Source: Nostoc sp. NMS2 (GTDB lineage: Bacteria; Cyanobacteriota; Cyanobacteriia; Cyanobacteriales; Nostocaceae). Taken from it: a stretch of DNA of 53,078 nucleotides. The position numbers and the translations under genes were made by a program. The stretch is taken from positions 54,518 to 107,595 of the forward strand of contig NZ_JABXKH010000067.1 in assembly GCF_017115105.1 (NCBI RefSeq). Direction: 5' to 3'. Positions 16,682 to 25,461 of the stretch are shown here, one piece after another. Every line of letters begins with the position of its first letter. Positions within the stretch are counted from its first letter, which is position 1. Below the pieces are notes generated by a model, which made no database searches, was not told the DNA's origin, and saw nothing but the letters and a program-made list of their open reading frames with translations.

Positions 16682-18415
16682 ATGACGATTACAGACGATC
16701 TCCAAAAGTTATTAGACATTTTGCCCCAAGACCTGCAACAAGTACTAGAGAGTCATCCCAAACGAGATAGTTTAGTAGAAGTGGTCTTGGATTTGGGTCG
16801 TCGCCCAGAGGCTCGCTTTCCTAATCAAGCTGAGTATCTGAGCGAAATACCCGTTACTCAAGAACAGATAGATGATTGCATTCAACGAGTCGGAATTTTT
16901 GGCGGAGATAATCGGGCAGGAATTGAGCAAACTTTGCATCGGATCAGTGCGATCCGCAACCGGACTGGTAAGATTATTGGCTTGACCTGTCGCGTTGGTC
17001 GGGCGGTATTCGGAACCATTGGCATGATCCGCGATTTGGTAGAAACTGGTAAATCGATTCTCATGCTGGGTCGTCCAGGCGTGGGCAAAACTACCGCCTT
17101 ACGGGAAATTGCTCGTGTTTTGGCAGATGATCTGCATAAGCGAGTGGTGATTATTGACACCTCCAACGAAATCGCTGGGGATGGTGATGTTGCACACCCC
17201 GCCATTGGTCGCGCTCGGCGGATGCAAGTGGCTCATCCAGAACAACAGCATCAGGTGATGATTGAGGCAGTGGAAAACCACATGCCAGAAGTCATTGTCA
17301 TTGATGAAATTGGCACGGAACTGGAAGCTTTAGCGGCTCGGACTATTGCTGAACGGGGCGTACAGTTGGTAGGTACTGCCCACGGGAATCAGATCGAAAA
17401 TCTGATTAAAAACCCTACCTTGGCTGATTTAGTTGGGGGTATCCAAGCTGTGACGCTGGGAGACGACGAAGCCAGACGACGAGGCTCTCAAAAGACTGTT
17501 TTAGAGCGGAAAGCCCCTCCTACCTTTGAAATTGCTGTGGAAATGTTGGAACGCCAACGCTGGACAGTACACGAAAGCGTGGCTGATACAGTAGATAATC
17601 TGCTGCGGGGTCGTCAGGCTACCCCACAAACGAGAACTGTTGATGACCACGGCAAAATCGCGGTTTCAAGGCAGTTAGCTGTTGTCAACGGTCGCGGTGG
17701 ACAGCTAGCGACAGTGGAGGATTCTTTCCCACCAGCGCGACCGTCTAATGGCTGGCGTTCTTCTGGACAAATGATTGCACTGCCGCAATTGCCTGTAGAA
17801 CGGGTGACTGGACGGAGTGAGTTTGATCGATTGCTGGATGAATCCTTCAATTATTCTGAGAGCATTGATTTAGATACTGCGACTAGACAGCCAGGGCCCA
17901 ATGGTGAAGATTTGCCACTGCACGTTTACCCTTATGGCGTTAGCCGCCACCAACTAGAACAGGTAATTAGCGTGCTAACTTTACCCGTGGTATTGACAAA
18001 AGATATAGATAGTGCTGATGCGATTTTAGCACTGCGATCGCACGTCAAAAACCACGCCAAATTACGCCAAATGGCCAAAGCTCGTCATGTCCCCATCCAC
18101 ATGATTAAGTCCAGCACCATTCCGCAGATTACCCGTGGCTTGCGGCGCTTGCTGAACATGGACGACCCAGAAATGGCCGATGACTTAGAATTGCAACTGT
18201 TTTTGCACAATGGTAGCGATGATGAGATGGATGCCTTGGAAGAAGCTAGACTTGCTGTTGAGCAAATTGTGATTCCGAAAGGACAGCCAGTGGAGTTATT
18301 ACCACGTTCTCCCCAAGTCCGCAAAATGCAACATGAGTTGGTAGAACATTATCGCCTCAAGTCGCATAGTTTTGGCGAAGAACCAAATAGAAGATTGCGG
18401 ATTTATCCGGCGTAA
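16682..18415 (+). CDS. ycf45: Ycf45-like AAA ATPase with C-terminal R3H domain
   Basis: The 577-residue protein has an N-terminal helical part, a SpoIIIAA-like ATPase core with Walker A GRPGVGKT (residues 130-137), Walker B-like VIVIDEIGTELEA and an arginine-rich QAVTLGDDEARRRG segment. A long linker follows, and the tail RKMQHELVEHYRLKSHSFGE carries the R-x3-H signature of R3H single-strand nucleic-acid-binding domains. This is the layout of Ycf45, encoded in some plastids and in all cyanobacteria; its role is unproved, probably nucleic-acid linked. The ATG at 16682 is preceded by a 156-base leader. Length is normal for the family. Confidence 0.88.
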   Translation: MTITDDLQKLLDILPQDLQQVLESHPKRDSLVEVVLDLGRRPEARFPNQAEYLSEIPVTQEQIDDCIQRVGIFGGDNRAGIEQTLHRISAIRNRTGKIIGLTCRVGRAVFGTIGMIRDLVETGKSILMLGRPGVGKTTALREIARVLADDLHKRVVIIDTSNEIAGDGDVAHPAIGRARRMQVAHPEQQHQVMIEAVENHMPEVIVIDEIGTELEALAARTIAERGVQLVGTAHGNQIENLIKNPTLADLVGGIQAVTLGDDEARRRGSQKTVLERKAPPTFEIAVEMLERQRWTVHESVADTVDNLLRGRQATPQTRTVDDHGKIAVSRQLAVVNGRGGQLATVEDSFPPARPSNGWRSSGQMIALPQLPVERVTGRSEFDRLLDESFNYSESIDLDTATRQPGPNGEDLPLHVYPYGVSRHQLEQVISVLTLPVVLTKDIDSADAILALRSHVKNHAKLRQMAKARHVPIHMIKSSTIPQITRGLRRLLNMDDPEMADDLELQLFLHNGSDDEMDALEEARLAVEQIVIPKGQPVELLPRSPQVRKMQHELVEHYRLKSHSFGEEPNRRLRIYPA

Positions 18416-18488
18416 CTTCACCCCTAACCCCTCTTCTAGCAGGCTACGGTGTACACACAAGTCTTTGAGAGTTGTCCCACAACCTTTT

Positions 18489-18566
18489 GATCCCCCCAAC
18501 CCCCCTTAAAAAGGGGGGCAGAAAATGCCTTATTTTCCCCCTTTTTAAGGGGGACTAAGGGGGATC
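18489..18566. repeat. Palindromic element with GATCCCCC ends
   Basis: The 78-bp element begins GATCCCCCC and ends GGGGGATC, with an inner hairpin of CCCCCTTAAAAAGGGGGG and CCCCCTTTTTAAGGGGG. Elements with the same ends, and a shared core, lie at 31787-31907 and 37615-37691. Confidence 0.75.
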
Positions 18567-18656
18567 TCCGATGAATGACTATGCACCAAAACCTACGCAG
18601 TATTGGTTAAAGTCTGAGGGAGATTCCCGCATCATCTACAATATTTCAGCAATGCC

Positions 18657-18686
18657 AAAAAACCCGGTCGTGAAGACCAGGTTTTT
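18657..18686 (+). terminator. Hairpin terminator, probably bidirectional
   Basis: AAAAACCCGGTC, a five-base loop, then GACCAGGTTTTT: a stem with one mismatch followed by T on the plus strand and, read the other way, also by T. It lies 240 bases after ycf45 and is the first such structure downstream of it. Confidence 0.6.
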
Positions 18687-19154
18687 GTAGGGCCATATTC
18701 CCCCAAGGCTAGTTATAGAAGTTATTTATAATTCAGTGTTCTGGTAATTACTACCAAACTTAGATTATCAATTTCGGAAAATTATCGCCCAATTCTCAAA
18801 ATATTCTCTCACTTACTTGTGCGATGCTTGCGGTGGGCTACGCCTACGCTCATATCTGCTATTAGCTTGATATCAGTGCGTAGGCGCAGCCCCAATACGG
18901 TTCGGTTAGGGTTTTTTGATAAAAATTCTAAATTACAAAGACGCGATAAATCGCCGTCTCTACAATAATCAGTCTTTCGTCTTGACGGCGATTTATCGCT
19001 CTCTACTGATTGAAATTGAGATCACAACGTCGGTCTGAGAATTTTGCTATTATTTACCACTTTAAAATATATGCAAATAATTGAAATTTCTCCATTCCAA
19101 GCATTTCGCCGGAGTGTGACGACGGTGATGCAAGTAGTTCCGTAGCCCAACCCA

Positions 19155-19451
19155 GGCATCGCTCGTGCTTTGTTGCGACTGTCTCCAGCCGAACTACTCA
19201 TACTTGATGAGCCAACAGCAAACCTTGACCCCAAAACAGAACACGAGATTTACAACATTTTGCGTACCCTATCAATGGGAAGAATAGCCGTTGTAGTTAG
19301 CCATCGCCTCGCCTTAGCAAAACTAGCAGACCGAGTAGTAGTACTAGAACACGGTCAAATTATCGAGGTAGGCACTCATGACGAACTCATAGCACTAGGC
19401 GACAGTATCACTCGATGTTTACTCGTCAAGCTAGTAGTTATAACTGAGTAG
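19155..19451 (+). pseudogene. C-terminal fragment of an ABC transporter ATPase
   Basis: The frame from 19155 reads GIARALLRLSPAELLILDEP, that is the end of the ABC signature region and Walker B (LLILDEPTANLDP). The H-loop VVVSHRLALA and the ending VLEHGQIIEVGTHDEL follow. Nothing resembling a Walker A, a signature motif or a membrane domain is present upstream; the sequence just before 19155 is repeat DNA (GTAGCCCAACCCAGGCATCG). About 98 codons of a normal ATPase of 580 or more remain, so the gene is a relic. Confidence 0.75.
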
Positions 19452-19686
19452 GGAGTGGGGGCATAAGGGAGCAGGGGGAGAGGCTTAAGAAGATTTTGCC
19501 CTATAGTTCCTTCATTCAAAGTTATATTTTATACTCTTTAAGGTTTTTAATCAGTAATTTAACTTATTAGATTACAAAAAGTTGTAAATAAAAACCGTGT
19601 TGACTCTGAAGCCAAAAATGATGTTTATGTTGAATTATTAAGGTATCCAAGCTAACTACTTGATTGTCAAAAATACTGATAAAAAA

Positions 19687-20055
19687 ATGGCAGATGACTT
19701 TAATCAAAACCAAACCCCAGATTCTCCTTGGAATCCTTTCCTCCCCACTAAAAGAGATATAAGCAGAACTGAAGAACTAGCAGAAAAAAGCCCTATCGTT
19801 GCTGGTGTGTTAACATTTTTTCTTCTCCCTGCTGCCATGATTTATCTCAACAGAGGAGTAAATAATCTGAAAATTCTTGGATATGTATTTGTCACTGCTT
19901 TTATAGTAGGCATAGTTTCATACAAAGAAAACGATGCTGAAAAAATGGAAGGAATAAGTAATCTAGTTGGATTCTGTGGTCAAGTAGCTATAATTACTGA
20001 GAATGTCAAAGCAGTTACTCTAGCCCGTAAGCGATTAGCTTCTAAGCAGTCTTAA
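19687..20055 (+). CDS. Small membrane protein, unknown function
   Basis: The 122-residue product (from the ATG at 19687; an in-frame TTG at 19660 is a less likely start) has a polar N-terminus rich in Asn, Pro and Lys and two predicted membrane segments, about residues 41-58 (VAGVLTFFLLPAAMIYL) and 67-82 (LGYVFVTAFIVGIVSY). A basic C-terminus (ARKRLASKQS) follows. No family was recognised. It stands alone between an ABC-ATPase relic and the convergent bciB gene. Confidence 0.6.
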   Translation: MADDFNQNQTPDSPWNPFLPTKRDISRTEELAEKSPIVAGVLTFFLLPAAMIYLNRGVNNLKILGYVFVTAFIVGIVSYKENDAEKMEGISNLVGFCGQVAIITENVKAVTLARKRLASKQS

Positions 20056-20139
20056 TAATTACTAAATATTAAGTACCGTACCTTAGCAGAAAATTACAAA
20101 CAAGCTTTTACTACTTGGTATATAAGTTTGCCACTAGAC

Positions 20140-20162
20140 AAAAAAGCCTGCTTTTGCAGGCT
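20140..20162 (-). terminator. Intrinsic terminator of bciB
   Basis: AGCCTGC (20145-20151), loop TTTT, GCAGGCT (20156-20162); on the minus strand the stem is followed by a T run (complement of 20140-20144). It lies 29 bases past the bciB stop and fits the leftward transcript. Confidence 0.8.
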
Positions 20163-20190
20163 CAGATATATTTCACACAAACGCGAAACA

Positions 20191-21384
20191 CTACTCCGGT
20201 AATTTATATTGCCCAACAATACGCTTGGCAAACTCTGGAACATGCGCTTCTAATTTCTCTGGATGATTTCGCTTTACATACAAATAATTGCGAGTAAAGT
20301 GAGAATCAATCGAAAACCGCGCATATTCCAAACCCTTGGGGCCGATTTTTTCGATCACTACACCCATCAATTTTGCTGCCCATAAGGGGAGAGTAACGCC
20401 TTTATCGTAAGCAGGAATACTTTGCTGTACAGCTTCCTTGCGGTTGCCTTTAGACATGACTGGTTGAGTGTCTAACTGGTCTTTCACCAAATCCAGCATT
20501 TCCTTGCCAGTGTCATTTCTAACTACAATCCATTGCCAGCCGAAGGGTGCGCCCATGTAGCCAACAACTAAATCGGCTAGGGAGTTGACGTAATCAAAGC
20601 AACTCATACAGGATGGGGCAAAGACATCTTTAAGTTTGTTGGTCTTCAAGCCAAAAAAAGGCACTGTTTCTGATGAGCCATCTTCATGTTTGAAGTGAAC
20701 CCGAAAGTCTTGCATAAATTCATAATGCACAACTGTCTCTGGCGATCGGCTAGTTGTTTCTAAGAATTTTTGCAGTCCGGCGCGGTTAACGTTATCTACG
20801 CAGGGTGTACCCAAAACATACAGCTTTTCTAAGCCCAGTTGTTTTTCTACGGCTCGTAATGCCTGGATTTGACAACCAACACCAATTACCAACAACCGCT
20901 TCATCCCCGATTTTTCTATCTGTTCCAATACGGAAAGGTTGGGGGAAAGTGTTGGTTTATTTACCCGCGCTGCTAGTATTTCTTCTGGAGTTCGGGCGAT
21001 GATGGGCATGGGTTGAAAGCGGTCTTCTTTGGTGTTTTGCACACAGACGACACCTTCAACTAACCCGCGATTAAGCATTTCAATGGCAATGCTGCTAACA
21101 ATACCCGTCCATTGTGCGCCTTCGATGGGCTGCTGTTTTCGCGCTGCCATCATGTCTTGATGGACACCAAAGTATAGCTCATCAGGATTGTCGAGATGGC
21201 GCGATCGCGTGTGCGTTTCTGCTTCTAGTTCGCCTATTTGCTGATTAATAAAAGCGCAGGCTTCCTTGACATAGTGAATATAATATGTATCACATAGTCC
21301 GCACTCGCTACAAAGTTCTTTAGCAGGGCGGCGGCTGGTAGGTTTTAAGGCTTTGGCTTTTTTGTGAGGAGAAACTGAGGTCAT
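20191..21384 (-). CDS. bciB: 3,8-divinyl (proto)chlorophyllide a 8-vinyl reductase, BciB type
   Basis: The 397-residue protein belongs to the FrhB/coenzyme F420 hydrogenase beta-subunit family and matches the cyanobacterial BciB branch (Synechocystis slr1923). BciB reduces the 8-vinyl group of divinyl chlorophyllide with reduced ferredoxin, a late step of chlorophyll a synthesis. Visible are the N-terminal iron-sulfur ligands (CSECGLCDTYY), the nucleotide-binding part (LLVIGVGCQIQALRAVEK, GTPCVDN) and a second Cys cluster (PSCMSCFDYVNSLADLVVGY). Length is normal. It is a single gene with a terminator directly downstream and no strong Shine-Dalgarno. Confidence 0.9.
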   Translation of the reverse strand: MTSVSPHKKAKALKPTSRRPAKELCSECGLCDTYYIHYVKEACAFINQQIGELEAETHTRSRHLDNPDELYFGVHQDMMAARKQQPIEGAQWTGIVSSIAIEMLNRGLVEGVVCVQNTKEDRFQPMPIIARTPEEILAARVNKPTLSPNLSVLEQIEKSGMKRLLVIGVGCQIQALRAVEKQLGLEKLYVLGTPCVDNVNRAGLQKFLETTSRSPETVVHYEFMQDFRVHFKHEDGSSETVPFFGLKTNKLKDVFAPSCMSCFDYVNSLADLVVGYMGAPFGWQWIVVRNDTGKEMLDLVKDQLDTQPVMSKGNRKEAVQQSIPAYDKGVTLPLWAAKLMGVVIEKIGPKGLEYARFSIDSHFTRNYLYVKRNHPEKLEAHVPEFAKRIVGQYKLPE

Positions 21385-21467
21385 ATAAATTTTTTGTTTT
21401 ATCCAGTAATCGCTTTTATTACAATACCTTTACTAGCTATGAATTCTCTCCCTCAAAAAGAAAGCAC

Positions 21468-21755
21468 TCAAAAAGGGAAGAACTGGAGCAAGACTGAGCC
21501 AAGACTTCCCAAAAAGTCAAGGAAACTAGGGCTACCAGGGCTTACCTTATCATTTACAGGTGTTTGCAGTTCTTTAATAAAAGCTTGGGCTGTTTGTGTT
21601 CCAGGGCTATTATTTTGGGATGTAAACAATTTTTCAGCAACTTGGGCATCTTGGAATGCACCTTGTCTATCTAGTATTTGGTAACGGGCGACACCACGAG
21701 CTAAATAAGCACCCGCATATTCTGGTTTAATAGCGATCGCTTGATTAAAATAAGG
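21468..21755 (-). pseudogene. Duplicated 3' end of the pentapeptide/TPR gene
   Basis: The 95 codons from FNQAIAIKPEYAGAYLARGV to the stop repeat the C-terminus of the gene at 22514-23284 with only a few changes (for example NNSPGT for NNGPGT, QAFIKEL for QAFMKEL, NDKV for NEKV). The copy has no signal peptide or pentapeptide repeats: homology ends at about 21752, where dispersed-repeat DNA begins. A Met (21785) upstream in frame could start a short protein, but it would begin in that repeat, so I call it a fragment. Confidence 0.75.
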
Positions 21756-21833
21756 CTTAAAACCCTTACTAATGACCAATGACAAAGGACAAATGACAGC
21801 CTTAGCCAGTTAGCTTTAATTGCGCCGATTTAC
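21755..21833. repeat. Dispersed repeat, inverted relative of 1013-1175
   Basis: In reverse complement this block reads AATCGGCGCAATTAAAGCTA, then the GGCTGTCATTTGTCCTTTGT and GTCATTAGTAAGGG pieces found in the same order after lepB. It joins the broken TPR copy to the 3' end of the tenA-like gene and probably marks the breakpoint of the duplication. Confidence 0.65.
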
Positions 21834-22457
21834 TTACTCCAAAATCCACGCAGCCTGAAAAAAGTCGCGCTCACAAAACATAGCATAACGGTAGGTTGAA
21901 TACACAATAGGATTGGTAGTGGCATAATTGTCAACCAGACTTTCTAATTGTTTTGTTAGTGGTTGAAAGTCTGCGCTGCTGTAAGTACGAATCCAGTCTG
22001 CATATTGATGATTAGGAATACCGTTATCAGCTAACTGTTCTCCCAAAAAGGCATACAAACGCATACACGGAGACATCGCCGCAGCAGTTAAACCCACATC
22101 TGAACCCCAAGCAGTTGCTAACAAAAAGTCAGTATACCGACGGGTGGCGGCTCCTGGTTCCACAGAATGCAAATTGACTCCCCACTCAGAAGCATAGCCA
22201 CTATGCAGTCGCAGTTCTTCTAAAACTCCACTAGCTAAGTTATGAAATGTGGTGAAACCTAACCAGTCTGGTGCTTTGGCTGCGGCGATACTGTACGCAC
22301 GGGCAAAAGCTTCTAAGAAAAAAGCATCTTGCCCAACGTAGTAAGCAAATTTCACCTGCTCAAGAGTACCATCGCCAATGCCTAGAACGAAAGGATGCTC
22401 TAGGCAAGCTTGGGCTAAGTCTTGATTTGCTGACCATAATTCGTTAGATAAAGTCAT
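21834..22457 (-). CDS. tenA: TenA/THI-4 family protein
   Basis: The 207-residue all-helical protein fits the TenA family: conserved FAYYVGQDAFFLEAFARAY in the first third and AMSPCMRLYAFLG (about residues 126-138), where the Cys corresponds to the catalytic cysteine of TenA aminopyrimidine aminohydrolases. A late Glu/Asp helix (MFCERDFFQAAW) closes the active site. The family salvages thiamine pyrimidine by hydrolysing aminopyrimidine degradation products. No other thi gene is nearby. It sits between the intact pentapeptide/TPR gene and the broken copy of that gene's 3' end, so duplication has flanked it on both sides. Confidence 0.82.
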   Translation of the reverse strand: MTLSNELWSANQDLAQACLEHPFVLGIGDGTLEQVKFAYYVGQDAFFLEAFARAYSIAAAKAPDWLGFTTFHNLASGVLEELRLHSGYASEWGVNLHSVEPGAATRRYTDFLLATAWGSDVGLTAAAMSPCMRLYAFLGEQLADNGIPNHQYADWIRTYSSADFQPLTKQLESLVDNYATTNPIVYSTYRYAMFCERDFFQAAWILE

Positions 22458-22513
22458 TTGTCATTTGTCACTTGTCATTTGTTATTATCCCTCTGTTGTT
22501 TCAACTCTCACCC

Positions 22514-23284
22514 TCAAAAAGGGAAGAACTGGAGTAAGACTGAGCCAAGACTTCCCAAAAAGTCAACGAAACTGGGGCTACCAGGGCTTACCTTCTCATT
22601 TACAGGTGTTTGCAGTTCTTTCATAAAAGCCTGGGCTGTTTGGGTTCCGGGGCCATTATTTTGGGATGTAAACAATTTTTCAGCAACTTGGGCATCTTGG
22701 AATGCACCTTGTCTATCTAGTATTTGGTAACGGGCGACACCACGAGCTAAATAAGCACCCGCATATTCTGGTTTAATAGCGATCGCTTGATTAAAATAAC
22801 CGATTGCTTGCTGTTGGTTGCCTTTTTGGCCTTCTGCTACACCCAAAGCATAAAATTCTTCTGGTGAAGCAATTTGTGATGGTATACCAACTGCACCTTG
22901 GAAGTTAGCACCATTCAAGTAAGCACCATTCATTTCTGCATTTGCTAGATAAGTATTTCTCAAATCAGCACCCGCTAAATTTGCCCCACTAAATTTAGCT
23001 TCGCTCAGGTTAACACCAAATAAACTAGCGCCACTCAAGTTTGCACCCCGCAAATCTGCACCGCTCAAGTTTGCACGGCTAAGATTAGCACCTGTGAGAT
23101 TAGCCCCGCTCAAATTGGCTCCAGATAAGTCAGCCATTACTAAACCTGCATTTGCCAAATCACAGTTTTGACATTGCTTAGTTGCCAATAATTGTTTAAT
23201 ATGTTCAGAATTTGCTGCTTGTACGCTTGTTGTCAAACTAATCGTGGTTAAAAATGCGGCTGCACCTAGAATTCGGTTCTTCAT
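22514..23284 (-). CDS. Secreted pentapeptide-repeat protein with TPR-like C-terminus
   Basis: From the Met at 23284 the product has 256 residues; a Met eight codons earlier (23308) is the alternative, but the later one gives a clean signal peptide (MKNRILGAAAF...TTSVQA, about 23 residues). Residues about 50-145 are pentapeptide repeats of the A(D/N)LSG type, which form a right-handed quadrilateral helix. The C-terminal part contains a tetratricopeptide-like unit (AIGYFNQAIAIKPEYAGAYL). The last segment, LGSLGSVLLQFFPF, is hydrophobic. Location is probably periplasm or thylakoid lumen. No specific function is known. Its 3' third is duplicated at 21468-21755. Confidence 0.8.
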   Translation of the reverse strand: MKNRILGAAAFLTTISLTTSVQAANSEHIKQLLATKQCQNCDLANAGLVMADLSGANLSGANLTGANLSRANLSGADLRGANLSGASLFGVNLSEAKFSGANLAGADLRNTYLANAEMNGAYLNGANFQGAVGIPSQIASPEEFYALGVAEGQKGNQQQAIGYFNQAIAIKPEYAGAYLARGVARYQILDRQGAFQDAQVAEKLFTSQNNGPGTQTAQAFMKELQTPVNEKVSPGSPSFVDFLGSLGSVLLQFFPF

Positions 23285-23308
23285 ATTCGCGTAATATTTT
23301 TTACTCAA

Positions 23309-23644
23309 TATTCAACACTAACTGAGACGGATTTATACCTCAGCATTATGATATGAGCAATCTTAACAATTTGACCTCTGTAGTTACCTATATTACTTGT
23401 AAATTTGGGTATAAGGGTTTGAAGTTAGGTTTAATACACCGTGTTTGCCGAGGTATACCTTCTGTTGTGTCTGGCATGCGATCGCATTTCTCTATTTTAT
23501 AAACAAGCGATCGCATTGTAGAAAAATAATCAAGCTATCAATATCACGTATCTAAATCAAGGGACAAAAAGAAAGATTTGCTTTTGTATTCCCTGATTTT
23601 AAATAAATATGAGACTATAGAAACATTAAAGCAGTCAGAAAAAC
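23309..23644. other. 336-base intergenic region
   Basis: AT-rich spacer between the leftward pentapeptide gene and the rightward hicA. It contains two GCGATCGCA-type HIP1 sites (about 23480 and 23508). A -10-like element could serve either gene, but no convincing promoter was defined. No gene was seen. Confidence 0.4.
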
Positions 23645-23911
23645 GTGAGTCAGCAAGACAAACTCTTAGACAAAATTCTCTCTGGGACTTCTGATACAGA
23701 CATCCCTTTCGCCCAACTGTGGCAACTCTTATATACACTAGGCTTTGAGGAACGTATTCGTGGCGATCATCGGATTTTTGTCAAAGCCGATGTTGAAGAA
23801 ATATTGAACCTGCAACATAAAAAAGGAAAAGCCAAAAGCTATCAAATTAAACAAGTTCGGGCAGTGATTCTCAAGTATAAGTTAGGAAGCAAAAATGATG
23901 TTTCGGTATGA
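23645..23911 (+). CDS. hicA: HicA-type mRNA interferase toxin
   Basis: The 88-residue product (GTG start) resembles HicA toxins: a short alpha-beta fold with the WQLLYTLGFEERIRGDHRIF segment, where the His of GDHRIF sits at the place of the catalytic His of HicA double-stranded-RNA-binding-like nucleases. It is slightly longer than the usual 60 residues, with an N-terminal extension. Its last 17 bases overlap the next gene, a HicB-like antitoxin, a typical toxin-antitoxin arrangement. Known HicA proteins cleave mRNA to arrest translation; activity here is inferred. Confidence 0.8.
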   Translation: MSQQDKLLDKILSGTSDTDIPFAQLWQLLYTLGFEERIRGDHRIFVKADVEEILNLQHKKGKAKSYQIKQVRAVILKYKLGSKNDVSV

Positions 23912-24107
23912 AATTATTCTCTACTGGAGTGAATTAGATCAAGCCTTTATTGCTGAAGTCCCAGAATTATCAGGTTGTTCTGCTGACGGCAATACCTATC
24001 AAGAAGCCCTGCATAATGTAGAATTAGTTATGCAGCAATGGATAGAAACGGCTAAGGATTTAGGGCGTTCAGTTCCTCAACCTAGACCGCGTTTGATGTA
24101 CATTTAA
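23895..24107 (+). CDS. hicB: HicB-type antitoxin
   Basis: The 70-residue protein has the HicB N-terminal partial RNase H-like fold: FRYEIILYWSELDQAFIAEVPELSGCSADG then a helix TYQEALHNVELVMQQWIETA and the proline-rich end VPQPRPRLMYI. No DNA-binding domain follows, as in the short HicB class. It overlaps hicA by 17 bases and should neutralise it in a complex. Confidence 0.85.
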   Translation: MMFRYEIILYWSELDQAFIAEVPELSGCSADGNTYQEALHNVELVMQQWIETAKDLGRSVPQPRPRLMYI

Positions 24108-24221
24108 TTGATACACAAACCAAGTCAAACTGATTTTTCAGTATCATCATAAATATTTGACATCATCTGCCATAATCATATCTATAGCAGTCTTAAATCA
24201 TTCATGAAAAGTTAGATCCCC

Positions 24222-24367
24222 GACTTTTCACGGTATCTGGAAAACCTCACTTCTATTTCTCTCTTCCTTTAAGGAGAGAGACTTTGAATTTTCCCCCTTC
24301 CCGCGTCGGGAAGGGGGTTAGGGGTTTAGGTTTTTCATAGTCTTTTCCACATGACGTGAAAAGTCAG
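24222..24367 (+). repeat. MITE-like element, full-length copy 1
   Basis: The element has terminal inverted repeats GACTTTTCACG (24222-24232) and CGTGAAAAGTC (24355-24365). Inside are two hairpins: CTCTCTTCCTTTAAGGAGAGAG and CCCTTCCCGCGTCGGGAAGG. No coding capacity. Further copies lie at 49200-49316 (truncated) and 52208-52343 (inverted). Confidence 0.85.
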
Positions 24368-24399
24368 GATCTAGACACCGCAAAGTATAATTTAAAAAG

Positions 24400-25461
24400 T
24401 TAGTTACTGGCAACCTTACAAATTACCATGATATGTGATTTGTATTTGTCAGTACTATATTGAATAAGTTGCAGCCCAGAACGTTCTAGTTCTTGCAAAA
24501 GTTTAGGGATTTCATATTTATGATGTCGCCAAATAGTAATTTCTTCACCTTCAAAGATTTCAACCTTTTTATCTATCCCCATTCGGCTGAAATTTATAGT
24601 GTAATCATGATTAAATCTCATATTAGCAACTATACTATCGGTTTTTGAATCATACTTTCTCACCAATTCGCAATCGTCAGATTTAATCCCAACCTTGTTT
24701 TTAACCCATCCATATATTTCTTCTACATGATATTTGCAGCCACCTCTGACGTTTCCATCCCATTTGGAGTTAGAGCCAATTTCATTAGTGAACACTAAGA
24801 AATCATTTTTGTTCATGCTCTCTCTAAAGTTTTTGAATACCTCATCTCTATTTTGGTGGTTTCCAATAGTAACACCTAAGTGGAAAAATATTTTTGCTGT
24901 ATTGTCAATTTCAATATCAGCTTGATTTTGGAATAAGGTTTTTGGTACACAATTCTTTTCTATATCAATTGTGGAACTGATAAATTCGACTTTGGGAAAC
25001 CATTTTCTAAAATTATTCCTTGAGAAAATTAGCAATTCTTCACTAATATCTAAAGCAACATATTTATTAACCTTATCCAATTTATTAAGTCTTTGAATAA
25101 AGTCTTTAACTGGATATGAATTTCCTGCACCAACATCTACTATGTTGATTTTCTTGCCACTTGGAATATTGTCATTAAAGTATTTAAAGTTATTTTTTAA
25201 AAGCTCAATTTCTACATTTGATGCTCGATACCATCTAGGAATGATATATTTTTGATAAAAATCATCCCATATTTTTGCGCCTCTACCTTTATAAGAATAC
25301 TTTAATGGGATTTCTCGTCTGATTTCTAAAGCACAAATTATGCCTAAAATTTCTTCTTCAGAAAAAAGAGAGTAGAACTCAGAACTTGGCTTTGCTGTGC
25401 GACTGATAGCGGTTGACATATCTGAGGAAACTTGGGAATTGTCATGAAAATTTTGAGCCAT
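24400..25461 (-). CDS. EgtD-like SAM-dependent methyltransferase
   Basis: From the Met at 25461 the product has 353 residues (the frame is open to 25554, but that extension begins in repeat-like DNA). Motif I is KINIVDVGAGNSYPVKDFI, followed by VALDISEELL, and a later FFHLGVTIGNHQNRDEVF corresponds to the LGTSIGN motif of the histidine-specific methyltransferase family (Methyltransf_33, EgtD). The C-terminal EGEEITIWRHHKYEIP also fits. EgtD makes trimethylhistidine for ergothioneine; no ergothioneine partner gene (egtB) is adjacent, so the substrate is open. The gene is clearly more AT-rich than its neighbours, which suggests transfer. Confidence 0.7.
   Translation of the reverse strand: MAQNFHDNSQVSSDMSTAISRTAKPSSEFYSLFSEEEILGIICALEIRREIPLKYSYKGRGAKIWDDFYQKYIIPRWYRASNVEIELLKNNFKYFNDNIPSGKKINIVDVGAGNSYPVKDFIQRLNKLDKVNKYVALDISEELLIFSRNNFRKWFPKVEFISSTIDIEKNCVPKTLFQNQADIEIDNTAKIFFHLGVTIGNHQNRDEVFKNFRESMNKNDFLVFTNEIGSNSKWDGNVRGGCKYHVEEIYGWVKNKVGIKSDDCELVRKYDSKTDSIVANMRFNHDYTINFSRMGIDKKVEIFEGEEITIWRHHKYEIPKLLQELERSGLQLIQYSTDKYKSHIMVICKVASN

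Larger units (their letters stand above)
18416..19154. other. Long repeat-filled intergenic region
   Basis: No gene is supported. The region contains the GATCCCCC-ended palindrome (18489-18566), a terminator-like hairpin (18657-18686), copies of the ACGCGATAAATCGCCGTCTC core (about 18940-18965) with a reversed relative at about 18985-19005, and the common GGCTACGCCTACGCT-type repeat. It ends at the ABC-ATPase fragment. Confidence 0.6.

Noticed and set aside
23460..23520. Paired GCGATCGCA sites as a possible operator
   Set aside because: These are HIP1 octamers, which occur throughout this genome; no evidence of regulator binding.
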